DNA of 64,000 nt from NCBI GenBank assembly GCA_029931535.1, contig JAQPZY010001157.1, positions 800,001-864,000 of the forward strand. Reading direction: 5' to 3'. Of the stretch, positions 51,336 through 61,727 are shown in pieces (positions within the stretch are counted from its first letter, which is position 1; the number at the start of each line of letters is the position of its first letter). Below the pieces are notes generated by a model. It worked only from the letters and a program-made list of their open reading frames with translations. It was not told where the DNA came from and made no database searches. The position numbers were made by a program, and so were the translations under genes. The stretch is from Margaritifera margaritifera. Lineage: Eukaryota > Mollusca > Bivalvia > Unionida > Margaritiferidae.

Positions 51336-52272
51336 CACTGTAGTTGTATGACCATAATTTACATTCAGTGGGCATATTGCACACAATGCTGTTAATTTCT
51401 GTTTTATTGGAAAACCAATTGTGCAAGTATTTTGGTTATAGTAGAAAATACTAATATCTCATCAGGGAGAAAGATGGTTGGCAACATCTAAGGGTGAAAA
51501 TGTATCAGGCAGGCAATAGCACAATTAAATTTATTGTTCATGTCTGCAGATGGTAACCTAGGAATTATTTAGTATTGCAAACACCGTTTAGAAATCATAT
51601 TGATTTACAGAAATGTAAGTTCAAAAAATATTGATTGCTTATCAACAGGAAATGCATCAATACTAGTAATTGAATAGAGACTGCAGTACATGAGAACTGA
51701 GCAACAAGAAGGTCTTGCAATAAGTCTGCGCTAATACTTTCATTGTTTTTTTATGTTCTTATTTAATAATATTGACCAGCATTTTAATTTTGAAAACAAG
51801 AACAATTCATACTGATGCAAAGCAATGTCGCAGCTCAGATAACAAGAAGGTGTACAAAGAGTTCCATGACTTGTGTACCATCCTTGCTAATGGCAAAGTA
51901 ACATGTATTTACACCAAGGTTAAAGTTACTTTAAGAAAATCTCACCATTGGGCATATGCTGTATCTCTGTGACACAGTTTGATAAATGCCTGCAAAATCA
52001 ATATACATACAGTATACACTAATATACAGATTGTATCCATTTACAGTGACCTTAATATACACATATATAAGTATAATGGCATGGCTTTTCCTTATATAAT
52101 AACGTGTACTGCCCTATTCGTTATGTCTGCTAATATGCCTTGGTTTTGCTCTTCAGACAAGTTAGAGGATGAGGAATACAAAATACACATGTTTAATCAG
52201 GATGAGAAAAAAAAAGAAAAGCTGTCATTTCATTTGTACAAATACAATACTCATTCAAAGAAGTATTTTTCC

Positions 52273-52398
52273 ATGAAAGGGAACTACTTTGTAATGAAAG
52301 GGAACTACTTTCTAATGAAAGGGAACTACTTTGTAATGAAAGAGAACTACTTTGTAATGAAAGGGAACTACTTTGTAATGAAAGGGAACTACTTTCTA
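52273..52398. repeat. 21-bp minisatellite, six copies
   Basis: The unit ATGAAAGGGAACTACTTTGTA is repeated six times with single-base variants. In frame it would read MKGNYFV or MKGNYFL. It lies in an intron, in a 146-codon frame without any signature. Confidence 0.95.
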
Positions 52399-52655
52399 AT
52401 GATTTCAAATCTAGGATAAGGACTGTAATATTAAACCTTTCAAAAGCTAGGTGAGAGTTGAAACTGTTATTTTAGCAAGTGAAAGATTATGTCTGGAGAT
52501 AAAAAGTTTATGTTTTACATATGAATAGGTGTTTTCCTCATAGAGAAGTAATTGTGTAATTAAAATACTGTTAGTAATCACCTGTTTGGATGTATCGTAA
52601 AATAATTGAACAGTGAATTATGAAATTTCACTTGAGCTCTTTATGTAAAAATATT

Positions 52656-52656
52656 A

Positions 52657-52722
<66 letters not shown>

Positions 52723-52750
52723 GTTGTTGTTGTTGTTATTATTATTATAA
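52656..52750. repeat. (ATT)n-(GTT)n tract with inverted CAACAAC
   Basis: ATT units change to GTT units and then, after a short ATTATAAC turn, to CAACAACAAC, allowing a small snap-back. Confidence 0.9.
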
Positions 52751-53597
52751 CAGCAACAACAACCACAGTTGATAACTATTACTCATAATTAAGATAGAAG
52801 AAAAAAATGCTACAGATGCAATTTTCAATGAACAAAAAAATAAATGTCATTTGTAGAACATTTTATTAAAACTGGATTTTTAAAAATATATAATCCCTTC
52901 ATAAAATGGAATAAAATCAATGATACCTCACATATTAACATGGAATTATATCTCATATATTAACTTTATATTTACAGTTTAAAATTGTACAGAATATAAT
53001 TATGTAAAGATCACTCTGGCCCATAATATTACATTGCACAGTGGTCAGCCGTGTGGCCAAAAGCTAGATGTGATTAAAGGGCTATATGTAGTTGCTGTTG
53101 TGTGGGTTTGTTGCTTTGTTTGCAGTGATTAATCCTGAAACATACAAGGGGAGGTAACTTAATTGACTTTATTTTCTGTTAAAAAATTTCTTAAATTTTT
53201 AATTTCAAAAGTGCTGCATGTGTAGCTTTATAACACAATTATGAAATCAGTCAGACTTGGGCAGCACATTTTTTAATGCTCTGAGTTACCTCCCTTTGCA
53301 CGCTCTTTTGTCTACAGATTTTGTCTAAGCATTTTCTGTCTTAGAATGTGTACATTTTTTTTACCTTTAGGTGACAAAGACAAACTGCACATCAATATTG
53401 TAACCAAGACAAAAGGAAGAGAAAACAGATGTGCATACTTCCTATAAAGTTCTTTTGAATACATAATCTGATAGAGCGATCAAAAATTTAGTGAACATTA
53501 ATTAATCTGTAGACAAAAAAATAGCAAAATATGGTGAACAGTTATGTAGTCACCCCACCCCTCACAGGTGTGTGTTTCATTTGCTTCTTGCACTTAG

Positions 53598-53735
53598 GAA
53601 ATGGACCATGGTAAACCAGGTGAGAAGAAGGCTGAGGAAGAATTAACCATTAATCACACTGACCCTGAATTAAACATGGCCGCTACCAAAATTCAAGCCA
53701 GTTTTAAGGGCTACAAGACTAGAAAGGAACTCAAG
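53598..53735 (+). CDS. SPA17: IQ cassette exon (phase 0-0)
   Basis: It has 46 codons, phase 0 at both ends, acceptor CTTGCACTTAG and donor GTTGGT. It encodes EMDHGKPGEKKAEEELTINH, then TDPELNMAATK and an IQ motif (KIQASFKGYKTRKELK). The ASF variant matches neurogranin and neuromodulin, while the central Arg is Lys. It is the shortest IQ exon seen. The in-frame Met at its second codon is not needed as a start. Confidence 0.9.
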
Positions 53736-53911
53736 GTTGGTTTGTGAAGTATTGTAGATAGAATTTTCACACTCAAGAAAGATTTTTATTTATTCTGCTA
53801 AAAATTCAGGTTAGTGCATCATTAACAAGCTATATTACAAAAGTTAAAAAAGAGCATTTTAGCCAATACAATTATTTTTTTTGCTTTACTGTATATGTAA
53901 AAGCTACCATA

Positions 53912-54311
53912 ACAGTGAGTTTATTCAGTAAAAGCACTGCACAATGAGTTTATTCAGTAAAAGCAGTGCAGAGTGAGTTAATTCAGTAAAAGCAGTGCAT
54001 GTTAAGTTAATTCAGTAAAAGTAGTGTACAGTGAGTTAATTCAGTAAAAGCAGTGTACAGTGAGTTAATTTGGTACAAGCAGTGCACAGTGAGTTAATTC
54101 AGTAAAAGCAGTGTACAGTGAGTTAATTCAGTAAAAGCAGTGCACAGTGAATTAATTCAGTAAAAGCAGTGTACAGTGAGTTAATTCAGTAAAAGCAATG
54201 TACAGTGAGTTAATTCAGTAAAAGCAGTGCACAGTGAATAATTCAGTAAAAGCAGTGCACAGTGAGTTAATTCAGTAAAAGCAGTGCACAGTGAGTTAAT
54301 TCAGTAAAAGC
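53912..54311. repeat. 29-bp minisatellite, about 14 copies
   Basis: The unit is GTGAGTTAATTCAGTAAAAG plus CAGTGCACA or CAGTGTACA. The array begins 180 bases after the 53598 exon. Confidence 0.95.
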
Positions 54312-55018
54312 AGATATAAGTAATTGAAATGGATAAAGTGTTACTGATATAGTATTACATCAACTGTTTAACTGAGAAATAAAAAGGGAGGTGGAAATCT
54401 AGAGGGCTGACAGTATTTTAAAAAACAATATGCTGTGTTAGATTCAGATAACACATTTTTTTAATTTAAAAAATTTATCTTCATTTATTCTTTGTGGATC
54501 AGTAGAGAATATTTGTATCAGCATGTTGAACTTTTACTATCTCAAGTTACATTGGATGTGTCAGAACAAAGAATTTAATTTTTTCAAAAGATGAATATGA
54601 AAGTTTATAAATTAGAAACTTTAGCTGTATTATCTTAAGTTAGTATCAGTTAGTCATTCATTCAGTAATTTGTATATAGTACCATCAGTATTGTTAATAA
54701 ATGTATTGTTGTTGATTAAACAAGGATGAGGGATGACTAATGCTGCCTGCTGTAACATAGTGTTCTATCTTATTACAAAATGATGGTGACATTAAAAGCA
54801 TATGTTTGCATTTGGCTGTTCATAGAGTTCTTTGTTCACTGTGTTTAAGGATGAAACACATGACCACATAGAAAATTACCCTGCCTCTAATTGGTTAGCT
54901 CACTTCTGCAATTTGCAAAAAAGTAAAATCTTCATTTTAAATCTGGAACCTACACAATATGTACTTGTAATAAAACCTGTCATCATTGACACCTCCATGT
55001 AAAGGACACCAGTTTACA

Positions 55019-55860
55019 ATGGACAGGATTTAGGACATCTCTTCCTTCATTTCCATTACATAGTATAACCTCAGACAATGTAAAGGACAGGATCTTGGAC
55101 ATCTTTTCCTTCATTTCCATTACATAGTATAACCTCAGACAATGTAAAGGACAGGATTTAGGACATCTCTTCCTTCATTTCCATTACATAGTATAACCTC
55201 AGACAATGTAAAGGACAGGATTTAGGACATCTCTTCCTTCATTTCCATTACATAGCATAATCTCAGACAATGTAAAGGATAGGATTTAGGACATCTTTTC
55301 CTTCATTTCCATTACACAGTATAACCTCAGACAATGTAAAGGACAGGATTTAGGACATCTCTTCTTTCATTTCCATTACATAGTATAACCTCAGACAATG
55401 TAAAGGACAGGATTTAGGACATCTCTTCCTTCATTTCCATTACATAGTATAACCTCAGACAATGTAAAGGACAGGATTTAGGACATCTCTTCTTTCATTT
55501 CCATTACATAGTATAACCTCAGACAATGTAAAGGACAGGATTTAGGACATCTCTTCCTTCATTTCCATTACATAGTATAACCTCAGACAATGTAAAGGAC
55601 ATGATCTTGGACATCTTTTCCTTCATTTCCATTACACAGTATAACCTCAGACAATGTAAAGGACAGGATTTAGGACATCTCTACCTTCATTTCCATTACA
55701 TAGTAACCTCAGACAATGTAAAGGACAGGATTTAGGACATCTCTTCCTTCATTTCCATTACATAGTAACCTCAGACAATGTAAAGGACAGGATTTAGGAC
55801 ATCTCTTCCTTCATTTCCATTACACAGTAACCTCAGACAATGGAAAGGACAGGATTTAGT
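55019..55860. repeat. 64-bp minisatellite, about 13 copies
   Basis: The unit is GTAAAGGACAGGATTTAGGA, CATCTCTTCCTTCATTTCCA, TTACATAGTATAACCTCAGA and CAAT. Units are highly alike; the last three lack TA in the AGTATAACC segment, marking a sub-family expansion at the 3' end. Confidence 0.96.
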
Positions 55861-56532
55861 ACAAATGCTTTTAATTACAAGAATCTAACTTAGCAGTGGT
55901 TCTATCTGTGGTGTATGATGAATGCTCTTATGACAGCACTTATCTGGGAAGGGGGAAATATCTCTTTGCAGCAATTGGTAATGAAGAGTATACAAATGTA
56001 TAATGATCAGATGAAAGGTCAGATATGTGTGAAAATATATTCCATACAATTATTAAGTTATTTTATTTTGCTATCTCTTATATTAGACCCATGATCAAAT
56101 TGACCCTTCAACCAAGGGTGGCAGCTGTCAATCTAATATTGCATAACAGAGGTTCCAGTGGACTGCTAACCCATTAGATAGCCAACTGGCTATGACTCAT
56201 TGCATAATAAGGTGGCAGGACAAGAGCTTGCCCAACTGTTTGGGGCAAACAGAAACACTTTCCTATATAACATGTATAAATTCTACTATTTATAACTTAA
56301 ACAGTTTTCATCCAATTTTTATGAAATTTTTATGATTAATGTGTCTTTTTTCTATCACGGCAAAATTTTTAAAAAGGAAAAACACTGGTTGTAAAGAAAT
56401 AGATATGCAAATAAATAGTCAGAGCATTCTTCATTTTTCCTATGGGTCACTTGTGGATTCAGAAGGAATATTATTTCTCCCTTCAGGAAAAGCTGCTAGT
56501 GAAAATAAACATGGTCATAGCTGCAGATAGAT

Positions 56533-56728
56533 TGTTAATTAGTTCGTTTTTAATGGCACTTTCAGCACTTTATTTAGCTATTATGTCATGCTGATGAAAC
56601 ATGAGCTAAGTGCCTTTCCCAAGGACAGATTGAGGTAGCCAACCTGGGCTAACCTGGGTGGGTATCAAACCCGTGACCCTTGGATTACAAACCTTGATGC
56701 TGTACCAACTGAGCTACTGCAGCTCTCT
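56533..56728 (-). mobile_element. tRNA-derived SINE, copy 2
   Basis: Read on the minus strand from 56728, GAGCTGCAGTAGCTCAGTTG (A box) and GGGTTTGATACCC (B box) are followed by CTTGGGAAAGGCACTTAGCTC and GTGCCATTAAAAAC. It is the same family as 4655-4851 in opposite orientation. Confidence 0.87.
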
Positions 56729-56829
56729 TACTACAGATACTGTGATTAATATGCTGAATGTACTGAATTTTTGAAAGTATAATTAAGATTTGGAATAATT
56801 AGTTATCTTGATACAGTTGTCCCTCACTG

Positions 56830-57440
56830 TAAGGCACCCCAGTATAACACAGTCCCTATTATTAGGTAGATATGGTAATGGATCCTATTACACTGTGTGA
56901 TAGTAATACTATATATAATGTACCCCAGTATAACACAGTCCCTATTATTAGGCAGGTATAGTCATGTATCCTATTACACTATGTAATAGTAATACTATAT
57001 ATAATGTACCCCAGTATAACACAGTTCCTATTATTAGGTAGATATGGTCATGGATTCTATTACACTATGTAATAGTAATACTTTACATAATGTACCCCAG
57101 TATAACTCAGTCCCCTTAAGGAGGCAGGTATGGTCATGGATCATATTACACTATGTAATAGTAATACTTTATCTAATGTATCCCAGTATAACACAGTCCC
57201 TATTATTAGGCAGGTATGGTCATGGATTCTATTACACTATGTAATAGTAATACATTATATAATGTATCCCAGTATAACACAGTCCCTGTTATTAGGCAGG
57301 TATGGTCATGGATCCTATTAAACTATGTAATAGTAATACTTTATATAATGTACCCCAATATAACACAGTCCCTTTAAGTAGGCAGGTATGGTCATGAATC
57401 CTATTACACTATGTAATAGTAATACTATATATAATGTACC
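56830..57440. repeat. 86-bp minisatellite, seven copies
   Basis: The unit includes CCCCAGTATAACACAGTCCC, TATTATTAGGCAGGTATGGT, CATGGATCCTATTACACTAT and GTAATAGTAATACTATATAT. Copies differ by scattered substitutions. Confidence 0.95.
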
Positions 57441-57764
57441 CCAACCAACTGACCTACTCGCCTGGCAGATGGGTCTACACTGTTTACAATTGGTACAGAT
57501 TATACATGAAAAAAAGCACTCAGGCCCGAAAATCTTAAAACTCTTTAGCCTGAGATTTTGTTTCAACCAATCACAAATGATGTTACTTTTTAAAGGTCGG
57601 TTTTGATTGGCTGATAGGTGAAACTTAAGTTCCAAATTGTATGATCTCCAATTCTTTTTGTTTGCTACATATGAAAAACAAAGTTACATATTATCAGTGA
57701 AGATGAAACTGCAATATTATGTAGTATTGTTTTAAATGAATTATAGTAATTCATCCTGTTATTA

Positions 57765-58440
57765 CCAATATCTGCAATAGTAATCTTTTTACCAATATCT
57801 AGTCTAGTTGTCTTTTTACCAATATCTAGTCTAGATTTCTTTTTACCAATATCTAGTCTAGTTGTCTTTTTACCACCCTCTAGTCTAGTTATCTTTTTAC
57901 CACCCTCTAGTCTAGTTATCTTTTTATCAATATCTAGTCTAGTTTTCTTTTTACCAACATCTAGTCTAGTTTTCATTTTACCAATATCTAGTCTAGTTTT
58001 CTTTTTACCAATATCTAGTCTAGTTTTCATTTTACCACTCTCTAGTCTAGTTTTCTTGTTACCAATATCTAGTCTAGTTTTCATTTTACCACTCTCTAGT
58101 CTAGTTTTCTTGTTACCAATATCTAGTCTAGTTTTCTTTTTACCACTCTCTAGTCTAGTTTTCTTTTTACCAATATCTAGTCTAGTTTTCTTTTTACCAA
58201 TATCTAGTCTAGTTTTCTTTTTATCACTCTCTAGTCTAATTATTTTTTTACCACTCTCTAGTCTAGTAGTATGTTATTACTATCTAGTCTAGTAGTCTTT
58301 TTACCACTCTCTAGTCTAGTAGTATGTTATTACTATCTAGTCTAGTAGTCTTTTTACCAATATTTATTCTAGTATTTTTACCACTCTCTAAACTAGTAGT
58401 GTTTTTACTGCTATCTAGTCTAGTAGTCCTGTTACGAATA
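57765..58440. repeat. 27-bp minisatellite, about 25 copies
   Basis: The unit is CCAATATCTAGTCTAGTTTT plus CTTTTTA, alternating with a CCACTCTCTAGTCTAG version. The two versions form runs, and the 3' end degenerates. It gives Lys/Thr/Arg-rich or Leu/Ser-rich shadow frames. Confidence 0.95.
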
Positions 58441-58765
58441 TTAAGTCTTAAACTAGTACCGGTAGTCTTTGTTTACAGGATTTAGGTTGACTGTCAATCA
58501 TAAATGAATACTAAGTAATAGAATAAGTTTTATATGCTATGAACTTATTTTTATTTTCACATGCTATGTATTTGGGAAAAGGTTGTGGGAGCATAACATC
58601 CATGAAATCAAATAGATGCAAATACACATTTTTATAATGTTAAATAAATAAACAACAACATATACTAAAAATGTAATTTCTGCAAAATTGTTCGACAGTT
58701 TGACATCTAAGAACTGAGAAATTTAGCAGCTGCAAAAGGTGTAGAGTATTTGTAGCTGATTACAT

Positions 58766-58974
58766 AATGTTTATACTTGCTTATAAGTCAAGTTCAACTG
58801 CAAACTGCACAGACCCAGATTTGCCATCGCATAATGCGCCAGCAGATCTGGGTCTATGCAGTAATCAGTAGAACAAACAACATAGACCCTGATCTGCCTG
58901 TACATTATGTGACGGCAGATCAGGATCTATCTTGTTTTCAGTTGGGCTCAACTAATGTGTGAATATATATGGTA
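58766..58974. mobile_element. Double-hairpin MITE, second copy, opposite orientation
   Basis: Hairpins at about 58805-58861 (GACCCAGAT-TGCCATCGCA...CAGATCTGGGTC) and 58879-58931 (CATAGACCCTGATCTGCC...GGCAGATCAGGATCTAT), with a right end ATATATATGGTA. The order of the two hairpins is swapped relative to 51136-51335. The left terminus is eroded. Confidence 0.75.
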
Positions 58975-59046
58975 CATGTATTTGTACAAGCAAATATGGT
59001 CATAATTTAATGAACAGGTTCTATAAAGTTGTACCATAATTTAAAA

Positions 59047-59455
59047 ATGGAGTAAGATTGGTTTTTTTAATCATTAATTTGACACTTCAAAGTGCAGTTG
59101 CATTCTGAAGTAAGATTGTTCTTTGGAATCATTAATTTGACACTTCACAGTGCAGTTGCATACAGAAGTAAGATTGTTGTTTCGAATCATTAATTTGACA
59201 CTTCACAGTGCAGTTGCATACAGAAGTAAGATTGTTGTTTTGAATCATTAATTTGACACTTCATTGTGCAGTTGCATTCTGAAGTAAAATTGTTGTTTTG
59301 AATCATTAATTTGACACTTCACTGTGCAATTGCATATTGAAGTAAGATTGTTCTTTGGAATCCTTAATTTGACACTTCACTGCAGTTGCATACTAAAGTA
59401 AGATTGTTTTTTGGAATCATTAATTTGACACTTCACTGTGCAGTTGCATATTGAT
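59047..59455. repeat. ~58-bp minisatellite, seven copies
   Basis: The unit is GAAGTAAGATTGTTCTTTGG, AATCATTAATTTGACACTTC, ACAGTGCAGTTGCATAC. The copies vary in length by a few bases. Confidence 0.93.
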
Positions 59456-60782
59456 GAATACCATTTGCATACTGAGGTGTGCAATTTATATCTGTTTGTA
59501 AAACTCAACAAATTGCAACCATCTTGAAATCATTAAGTACAAGGAACTGCATATATCTTGATCTGCCAGCACTTAATGTGCCAGCAGAGTATGGTCAGCA
59601 CAGGTCTCAGCTGGGTGATCATCATACACAAGTATGTAGGAAAAACACCCTTTCTCCAGTAGGTGACAGCTGAGAAAAAATACACCATGCAGTGACATAC
59701 TTGTGATATTTCCAGAATACCATACTGAGATTTTATAAAATATTCTGTGAGATTTAAGTAAATTTTCCTTGTCAACTGAAATATTTTAAGAGTTTATTAC
59801 TTTCTGATGGCAGCTAATGATAATACTGTATATACCTGTATATCATATTTACAGATATACTGTGCAGTCATTTTTGCCTGGATTGCAAAGCAATTCTGGT
59901 TAATGGATTGATGTCTGTTTGTGTGTTTATCTCTCTGTCCATCTGTCCACCTGTCTGGCATCAATACTGAGGTTATGGTTGGTATTTAGATGTCTCATGT
60001 GGAGTACTACTTTCAGTGAAAGTCAGGTCAATGTGACCTATATTTCACAGTCCAGTAATTTGGGTCAATCTTTGCATTTAGCTCATTTTCTAAGACACTA
60101 TTGCATATAGTCACATAACTTGGTATGTAATTACATCATGAGGAAGTACTACATCCATCAGTGAAAGCTGGGTTACTGTGACCAATATTTCATGATTCAA
60201 TGATTTGTGCTTCCCTTAAATTGAGCTTAGTTTCAGTCAGTTAAGGTTTGTATTTAGGTCATTTTCTCAGACTCGACTGCTTGTAGAAACACATAAGTTG
60301 GTATTTAGATGTATCAATCTGTGGTTCAAGGGATCTTTTAAAATTATACCGAATATATTAGAATTACTTGTCACAAAGTGCTTAATTTTAAGACAGTGTT
60401 GTAGAAAAATGGCATACTGTGAATTTTTTATTTTTGTGGTGTACATTTTTGTGGTTTTGCAGAAAATTACATTTTTGTTGATACTTCAGTTTGTGGATTG
60501 GGGAAAGGGCCCTATTGTTTTTACAGAAGAAGCATAGCTACTTATATGTGGGTCATACATTTTGTTGTTTGTAGCAATCATGATTTTGACAAAAATGAGT
60601 ACCCACAAAAAAAGTCAATTTACAGTAAACTTAAAAACAACATACCAGTACTATACATAAAAATCTGTATGAATGAAAAAATTTACCCTGGAGTAAAGAG
60701 TTCTGTGAATTTTGTTTCTCAGATCCAGATAGCAACAGTAACTTGCAGCAAATTTGGAACTTATGGGTTTTTTTGTTTGCAG

Positions 60783-60941
60783 GAAGGTCACCAGTATCAG
60801 GCACAAGTTGAGGAGACAACTGAGAAAGAAGAGGAGGAAATTGATATTAATCTTGAGGATCCAGAAGTAGAAAAAGCAGCTGTTAAGATTCAGGCAGGGT
60901 TCAAAGGCATGAAAGCACGACAAGAGGTCAAAGCCATGAAA
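60783..60941 (+). CDS. SPA17: IQ cassette exon, twin of exon 4 (phase 0-0)
   Basis: It has 53 codons, phase 0 at both ends. The acceptor is T-rich (TTTGTTTGCAG) and the donor is GTAGGT. It encodes EGHQYQAQVEETTEKEEEEI, then DINLEDPEVEKAAVK and an IQ motif (KIQAGFKGMKARQEVKAMK). The C-terminal ~37 residues are nearly the same as those of exon 4, yet most wobble positions differ. The reading ends at phase 0, so at least one further exon is expected beyond the window. Confidence 0.9.
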
Positions 60942-61108
60942 GTAGGTCATGGTTAAGTCAGATATATATTATGTTGTAAATGCACCAGTGTAGAAATGTG
61001 TTCTGTCACTTACACAAACCCTTTGTTTATAAGCTGCAGGCAAACAAAAACTGTTCATTGGTATAAGTAATGTAACAAAGAATATACCATTTGTATTAGT
61101 ATTTACAG

Positions 61109-61612
61109 TATTTAGAATACAGCAATTACTATAATAGTCACCTTAATGTACTGGGAGATCAAGGGTTTATGCTATTTTCAGTATTTAGAATAAAGCAGTC
61201 ACTATAATACGCACCTTAATGTACTCAGAGATCAGGGGCTTATGCTATTTGCAGTATTTAGAATACAGCAATTACTATAATAGTCACCTTAATGTACTGG
61301 GAGATCAAGGGCTTATGCTATTTACAGTATTTAGAATAAAGCAGTTACTGTAATACGCACCTTAATGTACTCAGAGATCAGGGGCTTATGCTATTTGCAG
61401 TATTTAGAATACAGCAATTACTATAATAGTCACCTTAATGTACTGGGAGATCAAGGGCTTATGCTATTTGCAGGATTTAGAATACAGCAATTACTATAAT
61501 AGTCACCTTAATATACTGGGAGATCAAGGGCTTATGCTATTTGCAGTATTTAGAATACAGCAGTTACTATAATAGGCACCTTAATGTGGTGAGCGATCAG
61601 GAGCTTATGCTG
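61109..61612. repeat. 73-bp minisatellite, seven copies
   Basis: The unit is TATTTAGAATACAGCAATTA, CTATAATAGTCACCTTAATG, TACTGGGAGATCAAGGGCTT, ATGCTATTTGCAG. Two sub-types (ATAGTCACC..GGGAGATCAAGG and ATACGCACC..CAGAGATCAGGG) alternate in the first half of the array, implying a two-unit higher-order period. It starts 170 bases after the 60783 exon. Confidence 0.95.
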
Positions 61613-61639
61613 TTTAATTGAAATCATGAGAAGAATGAA

Positions 61640-61727
61640 CAGCGTGGGCCATTACCTGCTGGCATATTATGTGATAACAGATATGGGTCTACATTGTTTG
61701 TAGTTAGACATCCATTATACTCAGGTT
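61640..61727. mobile_element. Partial copy of the double-hairpin MITE
   Basis: Contains GCTGGCATATTATGTGATAA and CAGATATGGGTCTACATTGT, then GTTAGACATCCATTATACTC, the hairpin arm and end of the 51136 family. The left half is lost. Confidence 0.55.

Larger units (their letters stand above)
48674..53597 (+). other. Intron (4.9 kb) with MITEs and simple repeats
   Basis: It starts GTTTGT and ends TCTTGCACTTAG. It contains a mariner-type MITE (50444-50623), a double-hairpin MITE (51136-51335), a 21-bp array (52273-52398) and an ATT/TTG tract (52656-52750). The remainder shows no gene. Confidence 0.7.
53736..60782 (+). other. Intron (7.0 kb) with five different minisatellites
   Basis: It starts GTTGGT and ends TTTTTTTGTTTGCAG. 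It contains arrays with unit lengths of about 29, 64, 86, 27 and 58 bp, a reverse SINE (56533-56728) and a double-hairpin MITE (58766-58974). Stretches at 54330-54970 and 59660-60770 show no gene. Confidence 0.7.

Noticed and set aside
51979..52419. 146-codon frame with MKGNYFV repeats
   Set aside because: The C-terminal part is the 21-bp array; the N-terminal part has no signature and lies in an intron.
57665..58292. Lys/Thr/Arg repeat frame (minus) and Leu/Ser repeat frame (plus)
   Set aside because: Both are shadows of the 27-bp array.
61109..61612. CRISPR-like regular repeats (and the other arrays)
   Set aside because: Units are directly contiguous with no unique spacers, and the genome is eukaryotic.
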